Below, piece after piece: positions 43,768 through 51,618 of a stretch of 51,618 nucleotides of DNA; position 1 is the stretch's first letter, and every line of letters starts with the position of its first letter. A model generated the notes under the pieces. That model worked only from the letters and a program-made list of their open reading frames with translations. It did not search any database and was not told the DNA's origin. The stretch is from an uncultured Clostridia bacterium. Lineage in GTDB: Bacteria > Bacillota > Clostridia > Christensenellales > Borkfalkiaceae. Location of the stretch: contig CANQTD010000011.1 of NCBI GenBank assembly GCA_947626685.1, positions 1 through 51,618 on the forward strand, read 5' to 3'. The position numbers were made by a program, and so were the translations under genes.

Positions 43768-45141
43768 TTATTGCGCGCTCACAAAGTACGCGCTCCCCGA
43801 GTAGGAAAACTCGATCGTGACGGGCTTGTTTTCCCGCGAGACGGTGAGGACGAGCTTGTCGCCGCGGCGCACCTCGAGGAGCAGGTCGGTGAGCTTGTGG
43901 AGACGGGTGACGGCGATCTCGCGTTCATACGGCTTCCCGCCCCGCGTGGAAGTGAGCTTTGCGAAGGCGATCATGTCGCCCGTTCTCAGATCGGAAGCAC
44001 TCGCCGCCGTGTCGGGGTCGATCTGATTCACGACGACGCTCTCCTCGATATAGACCTTGCCGCTTTCGGGGTCGTAGACGGCGCGGCTGTCCTGCACCTG
44101 TGCGCGGATCCCGAGGCGGGCGACCATCGCGCCGCGCGCCCTTCCGTCCGCGGCGCAGGTGTCGATGATATTCTGCGCGACCGCGAGCGCACGGTTGGCG
44201 GGGATCGCATACCCGAAGCCGACCACGCCCTCTTCCTCGGAACGGGCGTTCACGATGCCGATGAGCTCGCCCGACGCGTTGAAGAGCCCGCCGCCCGAAT
44301 TGCCGTGGTTGACGGCGGCGTCCGTTCTGATCTCGAGCATGCTGAGCATCGTTTTTTCGTCCGCCGCATAGACGTCGATATACTCCGTACTGACGGAAAC
44401 GACGCCCTTCGTCACGGACATGCCCTCCCCGTCCGCGTTCCCGATCGCATAGACTTCCTCGCCGACGGTGACGGAATCGGAGTCCGCGGCAACGATTGGC
44501 GTGACCCAAACGGAGTTCTCCTCGCTCTCTTTGAGAAGGGGGCTATCCTGCACCGAGAGGACGGCGATGTCGTACTCCATCGCCCCGCCGAGATAGGTCG
44601 CGGGGATCGCCGCCGACGCGATCTCGCCGCCGTAGAGGTACACGGTGATCCCGTCGCTGATGTGCGCGACGCTCTCGCGGCCGTTGCTCTCCTGCTCGTA
44701 GACGACGTGGTAATTGGTCACGATGAGCGCGTCCCCCTCCGTCTTGTCGAGGGAATAGATCACGCCGCCGCCCGCGGTGTAAAACTCGCTCCCGTTCGCC
44801 TTGACGAAGCGCGCCTGCACGCTCACGCTCGAGAGGAGCGCGGTCTGCACATAGGCCCCGTTTGCGCCGTCTAAGCCGAGCCCGCGTAAAAATTCGTAAT
44901 ATGTCCCCGTAAAACTGCCGTCCTCTTTCGCCTCTTCATAGGCGCGGCGGTATGCCGTGGAGGGCGCGCCGAGGGAGGAGAGCCAGCTCTCGGGAGAGCC
45001 GTCCTCGCCGCGGGTCACGGCGACGTCGTAGGGAGAGGACCCGTCCCAAAGGCCTGCGGAGAACAGGGAGCAGCCCGACAGCGCGAAGAGCGCGAGAAAC
45101 AGGATCGCCGCGAGGACCGCGGCCGTCATTTTCTTTTTCAT
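43768..45141 (-). CDS. HtrA/DegP-like serine protease, lipoprotein form
   Basis: 457 residues. A lipoprotein signal peptide ends LFALSGC (Cys 24), so the protease is anchored on the outer face of the membrane. The trypsin-like domain has the full triad: His in VTNYHVVYE, Asp in EYDIAVLSV, and Ser in NHGNSGGGLFN. A PDZ-like C-terminal region (LGIRAQVQDS... VVNQIDPDTAASASDLRTGDMI) follows. Unlike typical HtrA, which has a transmembrane anchor, this one has a lipid anchor, and about 80 N-terminal residues are of unknown role. It would degrade or refold misfolded exported proteins. It has its own promoter and a leader of about 35 nt; no close terminator is evident beyond the tRNA-Gly promoter. 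Confidence 0.92.
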   Translation of the reverse strand: MKKKMTAAVLAAILFLALFALSGCSLFSAGLWDGSSPYDVAVTRGEDGSPESWLSSLGAPSTAYRRAYEEAKEDGSFTGTYYEFLRGLGLDGANGAYVQTALLSSVSVQARFVKANGSEFYTAGGGVIYSLDKTEGDALIVTNYHVVYEQESNGRESVAHISDGITVYLYGGEIASAAIPATYLGGAMEYDIAVLSVQDSPLLKESEENSVWVTPIVAADSDSVTVGEEVYAIGNADGEGMSVTKGVVSVSTEYIDVYAADEKTMLSMLEIRTDAAVNHGNSGGGLFNASGELIGIVNARSEEEGVVGFGYAIPANRALAVAQNIIDTCAADGRARGAMVARLGIRAQVQDSRAVYDPESGKVYIEESVVVNQIDPDTAASASDLRTGDMIAFAKLTSTRGGKPYEREIAVTRLHKLTDLLLEVRRGDKLVLTVSRENKPVTIEFSYSGSAYFVSAQ

Positions 45142-45182
45142 AAAACACCTCGAAGGGAGACCGGCGAAATTTCCGTATTGAT

Positions 45183-45211
45183 ATTATACCACGAACGTGA
45201 AAATTTGACAA
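45183..45211 (-). promoter_or_regulatory. Promoter of the HtrA-like lipoprotein gene
   Basis: Minus strand TTGTCA, 17 bp, TATAAT. Confidence 0.85.
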
Positions 45212-45234
45212 CAGAATTATGAAATATAATTGCC

Positions 45235-45525
45235 GAAGCGGTTGCCTCGGCTCCGCCCCACCCCCCTACCCCCCTCCCACGGAGGGGGCTATCTTGGCGC
45301 CCCCTCTGGGGGAGCTGTCGAGCGTTAGCGAGACGGAGGGGGTTCAAAACCCCTTTCCCCCGCTACGCGGGTACTTTCCCCAAAGGGGACAGCGAGATCT
45401 TGACGCCCCCTTGAGGGGGAGCTGTCGAGGCGTAGCCGAGACTGAGGGGGTGTCGTTCCGATCAAGCAACACCCCTTCCGTCACCTTCGGTGACACCCAC
45501 CCCTCGAGGGGTGGGCAAGCGTTTC
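45235..45525. repeat. Cluster of dispersed hairpin repeats, no gene seen
   Basis: Two plus-strand copies of the double-hairpin unit (GCCCCCTCTGGGGGAG with GTCGAG...GAGAC at about 45298-45335, and GCCCCCTTGAGGGGGAG with GTCGAGGCGTAGCCGAGAC at about 45411-45442). Between them is GGGGTTCAAAACCCC and a copy of the CCCGCTACGCGGGTACTTTC unit also found at 43040-43060 inverted. A further hairpin CCACCCCTCGAGGGGTGG lies at about 45497. Confidence 0.78.
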
Positions 45526-45530
45526 GCACG

Positions 45531-45563
45531 AAAAAAAGGAGGAGCGAAAACCGTTCCTCCCGC
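45531..45563 (-). terminator. Terminator of the rubrerythrin operon
   Basis: Minus strand GGAGGA, 11-base loop, TCCTCC, then seven T, 6 bp beyond the last small gene. Confidence 0.9.
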
Positions 45564-45568
45564 GTTGT

Positions 45569-45694
45569 TCAGAGGTCGTCGGCATCCTGCACGGGACGGC
45601 CGAACGTTTCGTCCGCGCACGTTCCCGTATAGCTGCCGAGCATATCCTCTTCCGAGCGCATGTCCGCGCCTCTTTCGAGCCGCTTTTTCTTCAT
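45569..45694 (-). CDS. 41-residue conserved small protein (SYTGT...PVQDADDL type)
   Basis: Starts MKKKRLERG and contains MLGSYTGTCADE and ends PVQDADDL, a pattern I recognise from short clostridial hypothetical proteins. There is one Cys and no membrane segment. The ATG overlaps the stop of the preceding gene (TAATG), indicating coupled translation. Function unknown; its place downstream of rubrerythrin suggests a link to oxidative stress or metal handling, which is inference. Confidence 0.75.
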   Translation of the reverse strand: MKKKRLERGADMRSEEDMLGSYTGTCADETFGRPVQDADDL

Positions 45695-45822
45695 TACGAG
45701 CAGTCCTTCGCGTTTTTCGCGTTCTTGCAGCCCGAGCCGCTCTTGCCGGACGTCTTGCTCTTGCTTGCGCTTTGCGCGTTGTTCGTGTTCGCGTTGTTCG
45801 TCTTATTGTTCGTCTTTTTCAT
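45694..45822 (-). CDS. 42-residue Asn/Lys/Ser-rich small protein
   Basis: Starts MKKTNNKTNNAN and ends GCKNAKNAKDCS: low-complexity, basic, probably unstructured, with two cysteines near the end. AAGGAG precedes the ATG, which overlaps the rubrerythrin stop as ATGA; its own stop overlaps the next start. Small proteins of this Asn/Lys/Cys type are common in Clostridia but uncharacterised. Function unknown. Confidence 0.78.
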   Translation of the reverse strand: MKKTNNKTNNANTNNAQSASKSKTSGKSGSGCKNAKNAKDCS

Positions 45823-46415
45823 AAGTTCTCCTTTTTGAAGGGAAGATGCAGCTCCACTTCGCCCTGCGACGCGCCGCACAGGGGGCAGATGTTCCATGCT
45901 TCCTTCGAAGTGTGCATATAGCCGCACTCGCTGCAGATCCACAGCATCGGGCGTTCCGCCTTATAGAGGGAGCCGTCCTTGAACGCCTCGTGCAAATATT
46001 CGAAGATGATCCGATGGTTGGCCTCCACCTTCGCGATTTGTTCGAATTTGAGCGCGATCTGCCCAAACCCCTCCTCTCTTGCGATACGCGCGAACTCGGG
46101 ATACAAGACCTCGGCCTCGTCCTGTTCGTCGATCGCCGCAAAACGCAAATTGTCCTCAATGGTCCCCGCGTGGAACGGAAAGCTCGCGTCGATATGAATG
46201 TTGTCGAGACTTCCCGCGTTCTGCAAGATCGCTTCGAATACGACCTTTGCGTGGTTCGTCTCATTCTTAGCGATCGTGCGGACGGTGTCCGCAAGGACCT
46301 CGTAGCCCTGTTTCATGGCAGCTTTCGCCGTGAGCTGGTAACGCATGCCCGCCTGACATTCTCCCGCAAAAGCCCGCGCGAGATTGTGCAATGTCCGCGT
46401 CTTGGTAAAATCCAC
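45819..46415 (-). CDS. Rubrerythrin
   Basis: A non-haem di-iron peroxidase that reduces hydrogen peroxide in anaerobes. 198 residues: an N-terminal ferritin-like four-helix bundle with the di-iron ligands in AFAGECQAGMRYQ, NETNHAKVVFE, EQDEAEVLYPEFARIAREEG and VEANHRIIFEYL, then a rubredoxin-like domain with two pairs, CSECGY and CPLCGA. I chose GTG 46415 because GGGAGGAG lies 8 bases before it and it starts VDFTKTRTLHNL, matching the family. The longer ATG frame has no ribosome site. It heads a three-gene coupled operon with two small proteins. A promoter is not clear. Confidence 0.94.
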   Translation of the reverse strand: MDFTKTRTLHNLARAFAGECQAGMRYQLTAKAAMKQGYEVLADTVRTIAKNETNHAKVVFEAILQNAGSLDNIHIDASFPFHAGTIEDNLRFAAIDEQDEAEVLYPEFARIAREEGFGQIALKFEQIAKVEANHRIIFEYLHEAFKDGSLYKAERPMLWICSECGYMHTSKEAWNICPLCGASQGEVELHLPFKKENL

Positions 46416-46532
46416 TGTCGTCTCCTCCCTTACGACAGCATTTTGCGCAGACCCGCAAATTCTATGCGGGAAATTTTTCGGAAAAGCGGGACACATCCCC
46501 CCGCCCGAACGTTGTAAAATCGGCCCGCGCGA

Positions 46533-46561
46533 TTGACTTCGGGGCCGCGGTATGCTATACT
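46533..46561 (+). promoter_or_regulatory. Promoter of the gene at 46582
   Basis: TTGACT, 17 bp, TATACT; leader of about 14 nt carrying AAGGAG. Confidence 0.85.
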
Positions 46562-46581
46562 GAAAAAAAAGGAGATCTCAC

Positions 46582-47643
46582 ATGAAAACAAAAAAAGGCG
46601 CGCTCCGCGTCTGGATCGGCGTCCTCGCGGCGCTGCTCTCCGTCCTTTTGCTGCTCATCCTGTTCTTGACCGCGTGGTGGTTCGGGTTCTCATACCCCTA
46701 TTTCGACAGCGTGACGGCGGCCGAAAAATTCATCCCCGGGACCTCTTCGGGCCTCTCGCCGCAGGGGTTGTGCCTTCTCCCCGGGGACGGGCCCTACCAA
46801 TTCGCCATGAGCGGGTACGTATCGGGGCAGCCCTCGCGCGTCTACCTCATTCCCAAAGACAATGTGCCCGCCAATATCAAAAAGACGGAGCAGTACGTCA
46901 CCTTCACCGAGAACGGCGAGGATATCGAGACGCACTTCGGCGGCGTTGCCTGTTCGGAGGACTATCTGTACATTGCGAGCGGCGGAAAGATCGTGCGCGC
47001 CGCGCTCGAAAAGGTGCTCTCCGCAAATAACGGCGCGGCGGTCGAGATCGAGGACAGCTTTTCGGTGGGCTTCGGCGTCGCCTACTGCTACATTGAGGGC
47101 GGCAGGCTGTATGCGGGCGAATTTTACCGTCCGAAAAACTATGAGACGGACCCCTCCCACCATATCGCGACGGAGGGCGGCACCAATCACGCCCTCGTCT
47201 ATTGCTACGAGCTCGACGAGACGCGCGAAGGGGGTGTTGCGGACATGGTACCCTCGTTTGTCGTCTCGGTGTGCGATCAGGTGCAGGGTTTCGCCGTCGC
47301 GGACGGCTGCGTTTTCCTCTCCTGCTCCTACGGATTGCCCGATTCCGTGCTCAGAATGTATCGCGATCCCTTCCAAGAGGCGGACGGCACGTTCCGCGTG
47401 GGCGAAGAGGACGTTCCCCTCTACATTCTCGCGCCCGATGAGGGGAGCCGCATGCGCCTGCCCTGCATGAGCGAGGAGATCTGTTTCGGAAGCGGGCGGC
47501 TGTACATTCTGTTCGAATCCACGAGCCCCAAATACCGTTTCGTGACCTTCCACCGCGAGAGCTACATCGTGAGCCTCGACCCCGCCGCGATCGAAAATGC
47601 AAGCGGCACGCAGAAGGCGTTCTTCGGTATCCCCGTAAAGTAA
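46582..47643 (+). CDS. Membrane-anchored extracellular protein of unknown function
   Basis: 353 residues. A basic start (MKTKKGALR) is followed by one membrane helix (about 9-33), so most of the protein lies outside. The rest consists of repeated blade-like strands (GLCLLPGDGPYQFAMSGYV, DYLYIASGGKIVRA, GRLYAGEFYRP, GCVFLSCSYG, GRLYILFESTSPKY), which suggests a beta-propeller. No catalytic residues stand out. AAGGAG precedes the ATG. It has its own promoter and a terminator shared with convergent dnaJ, so it is a single-gene unit. The call is from pattern only. Confidence 0.65.
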   Translation: MKTKKGALRVWIGVLAALLSVLLLLILFLTAWWFGFSYPYFDSVTAAEKFIPGTSSGLSPQGLCLLPGDGPYQFAMSGYVSGQPSRVYLIPKDNVPANIKKTEQYVTFTENGEDIETHFGGVACSEDYLYIASGGKIVRAALEKVLSANNGAAVEIEDSFSVGFGVAYCYIEGGRLYAGEFYRPKNYETDPSHHIATEGGTNHALVYCYELDETREGGVADMVPSFVVSVCDQVQGFAVADGCVFLSCSYGLPDSVLRMYRDPFQEADGTFRVGEEDVPLYILAPDEGSRMRLPCMSEEICFGSGRLYILFESTSPKYRFVTFHRESYIVSLDPAAIENASGTQKAFFGIPVK

Positions 47644-47665
47644 GCGGTCCCTTACGGGTCATATA

Positions 47666-47705
47666 AGCAAAAGAGCCCCCCGAAAGGGGACCCTTTTGCT
47701 TTTTA
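47666..47705. terminator. Terminator between convergent genes 46582 and dnaJ
   Basis: GCAAAAG...CCCC, loop, GGGG...CTTTTGC, then TTTTT on the plus strand. It can serve both directions. Confidence 0.85.
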
Positions 47706-47711
47706 GGAGGT

Positions 47712-48848
47712 TTATTTCTTATACGCCGTCACGCCGTAGAGCGCGGACATGTTGTCGGCGTATTTTTTCGCCTTGTCGAACTGTTTGATCTCCTGCGAGG
47801 CAGCGGCGGCTTTGAGCGCGTCCCGCTGTTCCCGCGAGAGTTTGGAGGGAACTTCCACCTGCACGCGCAGATACAGATTCCCCGTGCCGTTCCTCGATTT
47901 GATGCCCCTGTGCCTGATCGTAAACGTCTCGCCGCTCTGCGTTCCCTCGGGAATGACGTACTCGATCGCGTCGTCGAGCGTGGGCACGAGCACCTTGCCG
48001 CCGAGCGCAGCCGTATAGTAGGGAACGGGGAGATCGACGTAGAGGTCCATGTTCTTGCGGGTGAAGAGTTTGTGCGGCTCGACGCGGAACACGACGATGA
48101 GGTCGCCCGGTTCCATTCCGTCGGGGCTCGCCTGCCCGAATCCCCTGCGGCGGATATACGAATTGGTATCCGCGCCCGCGGGAATGTCGAGCGTGACCGT
48201 CGTGTCGCGGCGGATGAACCCCTTCCCCTTGCAATCGGGGCACTTGTCGGTGACGATCTTGCCGCGCCCCTTGCAATCGGGGCATGCGCCGACGCGCACC
48301 GTCCGCCCGAAGATGGTCTCCTGCGTAAAGCGGACCTGCCCTCTGCCGCTGCACTTTGCGCACGTCTTGAACGCCGTACCGTTCTTCGCCCCCGTGCCGC
48401 TGCACGCCTTGCAGGGCTCGTTGCGCGAGTAAGTGAGGTCCTTCCTGCACCCCTTTGCCGCGTCCATAAAGGAGAGCGACATGGTGAGCTGGATGTCCTC
48501 GCCGCGCGTTTCCCGCTGCATGGACGCACCGCCGCCGAAGCCCTGAAAGATGGAATCGAAAATATCTCCGAAGCCGCCGAATCCTCCGAATCCGGCGCCT
48601 CCGGGACCGCCCATGCCACCCATGCCCGGATGCTCGCGCTCATAATCGTATGCCGCGCGCTTCTGTTTATCCGAGAGGACCTCGTTCGCCTCGTTGATCT
48701 CCTTGAACTTTTCCGCCGCGAGCGGGTCGTTGGGATGCAAGTCGGGGTGGTACATTTTGACGAGCTTTTTATATGCCGTCTTGATCTCCTCGTCCGACGC
48801 GTTCTTGCTTACGCCGAGGATCTCGTAGTAATCCTTTTTATCTGCCAT
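47712..48848 (-). CDS. dnaJ: Chaperone DnaJ (Hsp40)
   Basis: Co-chaperone that delivers unfolded proteins to DnaK and stimulates its ATPase. 378 residues in standard order: J-domain (1-70) with HPD at 34-36, a Gly/Phe-rich linker ([20 protein letters not shown]), four zinc-binding repeats ([32 protein letters not shown]), and two C-terminal substrate domains. This is a type I DnaJ with all cysteines. The ribosome site (GAGG) is weak and distant. dnaJ follows dnaK on the same strand but 634 bp away, the gap being filled with repeats. Confidence 0.97.
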   Translation of the reverse strand: MADKKDYYEILGVSKNASDEEIKTAYKKLVKMYHPDLHPNDPLAAEKFKEINEANEVLSDKQKRAAYDYEREHPGMGGMGGPGGAGFGGFGGFGDIFDSIFQGFGGGASMQRETRGEDIQLTMSLSFMDAAKGCRKDLTYSRNEPCKACSGTGAKNGTAFKTCAKCSGRGQVRFTQETIFGRTVRVGACPDCKGRGKIVTDKCPDCKGKGFIRRDTTVTLDIPAGADTNSYIRRRGFGQASPDGMEPGDLIVVFRVEPHKLFTRKNMDLYVDLPVPYYTAALGGKVLVPTLDDAIEYVIPEGTQSGETFTIRHRGIKSRNGTGNLYLRVQVEVPSKLSREQRDALKAAAASQEIKQFDKAKKYADNMSALYGVTAYKK

Positions 48849-48889
48849 ATTTTTACGAATTTTTCCTCAACGGGAAATCTTGCGCTCAT

Positions 48890-49330
48890 CTCGAGGAAGC
48901 GACGAAGTAGGGGGTTCGCCTCGGCTCCTCCCGAGGAGGAGCTGGCACGCTGCCTTTGCGTGGCTGAGGTGGGTACGATTAGAACCCGCCCCACCCCCCT
49001 ACCCCCCTCCCACGGAGGGGGCAGCGAGAACTGCGTTTTGCAACCCCGCAGGGGGTAGGGCTTGGCTCCACCTTTGGGGGAGCTGGCACGTAGTGACTGT
49101 GGTGGGTACGTCTCGGCTCCACCTTTGGGGTTCTCCTCATACCGAGCGTAGCGAGTGTATCTTTAAGATTCACTCACTCCGCTTTCGCTCCGTTCGGAAT
49201 GAGGAAATCCCGACCCCATTTCAATAACGGGGCGTTCACCCCCCTCCCCTACCCCTCCCCCTCAGGTATAAGGGGGAGGGCAAGAAGAGTTACCCAAACA
49301 AAATTTGTGGACCCACTATAATCTCTCAAA
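48890..49330. repeat. Repeat cluster between dnaK and dnaJ, no gene seen
   Basis: Holds plus-strand double-hairpin copies (CTCCTCCCGAGGAGGAG at about 48926; CTCCACCTTTGGGGGAG at about 49066), CCCCACCCCCCTACCCCC, and an imperfect hairpin ending CTCATACCGAG...CGGAATGAGG (about 49136-49203). The latter's middle (GATTCACTCACTC) recurs at the very end of the window (51606-51618). Confidence 0.75.
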
Positions 49331-49334
49331 AAAC

Positions 49335-49480
49335 AAAAACCGCGCTTTTTGTTTTTTGCCCCAATTTGCGCTGCGCGCTTATTGTCTTTGAGGAGAATTT
49401 AGGTCGTGGGCGACGGGGCTTTGAGATGCACTTCCCTAACCCCTCACGACGATTTCTTGGCACAAGAAATCGTCGTGAAC
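49335..49480 (-). repeat. Covarying structured element, copy C, right after dnaK
   Basis: Read on the minus strand it starts 5 bases after the dnaK stop. The perfect 15-bp hairpin (49445-49459 with 49463-49477) is identical to copy A. Then AGGGGTTAGGG, CATCTCA, CGCCC, and CCTCAAAGACAATAAG, followed by the core stem GCGC-GCA-GCGC (different sequence, still paired) and AAATTG. The distal nested stem is degraded. Confidence 0.82.
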
Positions 49481-49482
49481 CC

Positions 49483-51276
49483 TTACTGATGGAATTCGTC
49501 GCCGCCGGGGTTGGGATCGGAACCGCCCTGTCCGCCGCCCTGCGCGCTCTGGTACATCTTCGCGATGACGGGCTGGATCTTTTTCTGCAATTCGTCGAAC
49601 GCCGCGTTGTACTTCTCCTCGTCGTCCGCCTCGAGATCCTTCTTCGCCTCGTCCACGGCGGACTGCAACGTCGCCTTGTCCGCTTCGTCGAGCTTGCCCT
49701 CCGCTTCCCTGATCGTCTGTTCGACGGAGAAGATGAGCCCGTCGAGCTTGTTGCGCGCGTCCACTTTGGACTTGCGCTTCTTGTCCTCTTCGGCATACTG
49801 CTCGGCGTCCTTCACGGCCTTGTTGATCTCGTCCTCCGAGAGATTGGTCGACGAAGTGATCGTGATATCGGTGCTCTTGCCCGTGCCGAGGTCCTTCGCC
49901 TCGACGTGCACGATGCCGTTGGCGTCGACGTCAAACGTGACTTCGATCTGCGGGATCCCGCGGGGCGCGGGCGCGATGCCCGTGAGCATGAAGCGGCCCA
50001 TCGTCTTGTTGTCGCGGCAGAACTCGCGTTCGCCTTGCAGAATGTGGATCTCCACGCTCGTCTGGTTGTCCGCCGCCGTGGAGAACACCTGCGACTTCTT
50101 GACGGGAATGGTGGTATTTCTGTCGATGAGGCGGGTAAACACGCCGCCGAGCGTCTCGATGCCGAGGGAAAGGGGCATGACGTCGAGAAGGAGCACGTCT
50201 TTGACTTCGCCCGTGAGGACGCCGCCCTGAATGGCCGCGCCGACCGCGACGCATTCATCGGGATTGATGCCCTTGAAGGGCTCTTTGCCCGTGATCTCCT
50301 TGACCTTCGCGACGACTGCGGGGACGCGCGTCGAACCGCCGACGAGAATGACCTTGTCGATATCGTTGTAGGAGAGGCCCGCGTCCTTCATGGCGAGGCG
50401 CATGGGTTCCGCCGTCTTTTCGATGAGATCGGCGATGAGGGCTTCGAACTTCTGGCGGGTAATGTCGAGCTCGAGGTGTGCGGGGCCCGCATCCGTCATG
50501 GAGATGAAGGGCAGGGAGATCGAGGTCGAATTCATGCCCGAGAGCTCGATCTTCGCCTTTTCCGCCGCCTCTTTGAGACGCTGCATCGCCATCTTGTCTT
50601 TGGAGAGGTCGACGCCGTGGCTCTTCTTGAATTCGCCCACCATGTAGTCCATGAGGCGTTTATCGAAGTCGTCGCCGCCGAGCATGTTGTTGCCGTTCGT
50701 CGCGAGGACCTCAAACACGCCGTCCGAGATCTCGAGAATGGAGACGTCGAACGTGCCGCCGCCGAGGTCGTAGATCATGACCTTGCTGTTTTGCTTTTCC
50801 TTGTCGAGGCCGTAGGAGAGCGCGGCCGCCGTGGGCTCGTTGATGATACGGAGCACGTTGAGCCCCGCGATCTTGCCCGCGTCCTTCGTCGCCTGACGCT
50901 GTGCGTCGGTGAAGTAGGCGGGGCAGGTGATCACGGCGTCCGTCACTTTCCCGCCGAGATAGGCCTCCGCGTCCTGCTTCAATTTGGAGAGGATCATCGC
51001 GGAAATCTCCTGAGGGGAATAGGACTTGTCGTCGATCTTCACCTTATAGTCGGACCCCATTCTGCGCTTGATGGAGATGACCGTCTTGTCGGGGTTCGCG
51101 ACCGCCTGACGCTTTGCGACCTGCCCGACCACGCGGGAACCGTCCTTCTGGAATGCCACGACGGAAGGCGTCGTCCTGCTGCCCTCTGCGTTCGAAATGA
51201 CGACGGGCTCACCGCCCTCCATCACGGCCACGCACGAATTTGTCGTACCCAAGTCAATACCGATTACTTTTGCCAT
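49483..51276 (-). CDS. dnaK: Chaperone DnaK (Hsp70)
   Basis: ATP-driven chaperone. 597 residues, slightly short of the usual 605-640. The nucleotide-binding domain has [15 protein letters not shown] at the start, the connect motif [12 protein letters not shown] and [12 protein letters not shown]. The substrate domain starts after [17 protein letters not shown], with the lid helical ([14 protein letters not shown]). The C-terminus ends in a Gly-rich stretch and FHQ rather than EEVD-like acidic residues. AAAGGAG precedes the ATG by about 10 bases. grpE is expected further upstream, beyond the window. No CIRCE palindrome is visible in the sequence shown. Confidence 0.98.
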   Translation of the reverse strand: MAKVIGIDLGTTNSCVAVMEGGEPVVISNAEGSRTTPSVVAFQKDGSRVVGQVAKRQAVANPDKTVISIKRRMGSDYKVKIDDKSYSPQEISAMILSKLKQDAEAYLGGKVTDAVITCPAYFTDAQRQATKDAGKIAGLNVLRIINEPTAAALSYGLDKEKQNSKVMIYDLGGGTFDVSILEISDGVFEVLATNGNNMLGGDDFDKRLMDYMVGEFKKSHGVDLSKDKMAMQRLKEAAEKAKIELSGMNSTSISLPFISMTDAGPAHLELDITRQKFEALIADLIEKTAEPMRLAMKDAGLSYNDIDKVILVGGSTRVPAVVAKVKEITGKEPFKGINPDECVAVGAAIQGGVLTGEVKDVLLLDVMPLSLGIETLGGVFTRLIDRNTTIPVKKSQVFSTAADNQTSVEIHILQGEREFCRDNKTMGRFMLTGIAPAPRGIPQIEVTFDVDANGIVHVEAKDLGTGKSTDITITSSTNLSEDEINKAVKDAEQYAEEDKKRKSKVDARNKLDGLIFSVEQTIREAEGKLDEADKATLQSAVDEAKKDLEADDEEKYNAAFDELQKKIQPVIAKMYQSAQGGGQGGSDPNPGGDEFHQ

Positions 51277-51314
51277 AATATATTTACTCCTTTATATTTT
51301 CACAAAATTTTCTT

Positions 51315-51510
51315 CACAAAATTCTTTCTTATTGAGCCCCCTGCGGGGAGCATACTGCGGGCAAAGAATTTTCGTGAGGGGTCTGCTATCGACATCTCAC
51401 CACTTTTTCGCCCGCCAACCTTATTGTCCTCAAAGACAGGAAGCCTGCGGTGGCGTTGCAAATTGGGTCGCGCAGCGCAAAAGCGCGGTTTTGCTCGCGC
51501 ACATTATTTG
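51315..51510 (+). repeat. Covarying structured element, copy D, upstream of dnaK
   Basis: Plus-strand orientation, antisense to dnaK. An outer stem CACAAAATTCTTT/AAAGAATTTTCGTG encloses an inserted hairpin (CCCCCTGCGGGG). Then AGGGG, CATCTCA, CGCCC and CCTCAAAGACA. The core continues GCAAATTGGGT, then GCAAAAGCGCGGTTTTGC (same nested stem as A and B) and ATTATT. The rest of 51277-51618 holds only repeat fragments. Confidence 0.75.
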
Positions 51511-51618
51511 GAAAGGGGTTGGGAAACACACTTCTCGCCGTCCCCTGCGGGGGGAAAGGGGTTTCTCTCACCCTCATACCGAGGCGAAGCCGAGCGTATC
51601 TTCAAGATTCACTCACTC

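Noticed and set aside
51277-51618. CIRCE heat-shock operator before dnaK
   Set aside because: The TTAGCACTC-N9-GAGTGCTAA palindrome is not present in the sequence shown; it may lie before upstream genes.

Overview
The window reads as a chromosomal segment of a GC-rich, anaerobic Gram-positive bacterium of the Clostridia (Bacillota). Pointers are strong AGGAGG-type ribosome sites, tRNAs with encoded CCA, a PdxS/PdxT vitamin B6 pathway, ruvX beside a yrzB-type gene, a rubrerythrin, and lipoproteins with Gram-positive signal peptides. The intergenic palindromic repeats resemble those of gut Clostridia. I cannot name a genus; a Christensenellales-like lineage is a guess. Many promoters are readable and share one geometry: -35, exactly 17 bp, -10.

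Layout. Positions 1-1303 hold the end of an unidentified gene, a frameshifted vsr (mismatch endonuclease) and a small protein that looks like a class III nucleotide cyclase. Then come three tRNAs (fMet, a CAU tRNA, Glu) under one promoter, upp, and a probable operon of a metallophosphoesterase, an L-asparaginase and tcdA. An XRE regulator (5467-5754) diverges from an unidentified membrane protein whose 3' end runs into a dispersed repeat.

The centre (7368-35666, minus strand) is one uninterrupted 9,432-codon gene for a giant cell-surface protein. It has a signal peptide, an N-terminal region of about 1,100 residues without obvious repeats, thousands of residues of MBG/YDG-type beta-sandwich repeats, and a C-terminal membrane anchor with a basic tail. 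Its promoter has a 12-base C/G homopolymer just upstream and is followed by a leader of about 180 nt.

The right part (36130-51618) holds housekeeping genes: queH, pdxT, pdxS and a ruvX-yrzB fusion as one minus-strand cluster; a small membrane protein; a coiled-coil protein of unknown role; a plus-strand gene of unknown function; a degenerate cyclophilin-like lipoprotein; tRNA-Gly; an HtrA-like lipoprotein protease; a translationally coupled rubrerythrin/small-protein operon; a membrane-anchored protein of unknown role; and dnaJ and dnaK. The gaps are filled with structured repeats. The most striking are four copies of an element of about 170-195 nt with covarying stems (40862-41030, 41039-41204, 49335-49480, 51315-51510). 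Repeats also separate dnaK from dnaJ.

Best candidates for something undescribed are the giant surface protein with a possibly phase-variable promoter, the covarying element family, the in-frame ruvX-yrzB fusion that keeps an internal Shine-Dalgarno, and two promoters placed so that transcripts would begin at the start codon.
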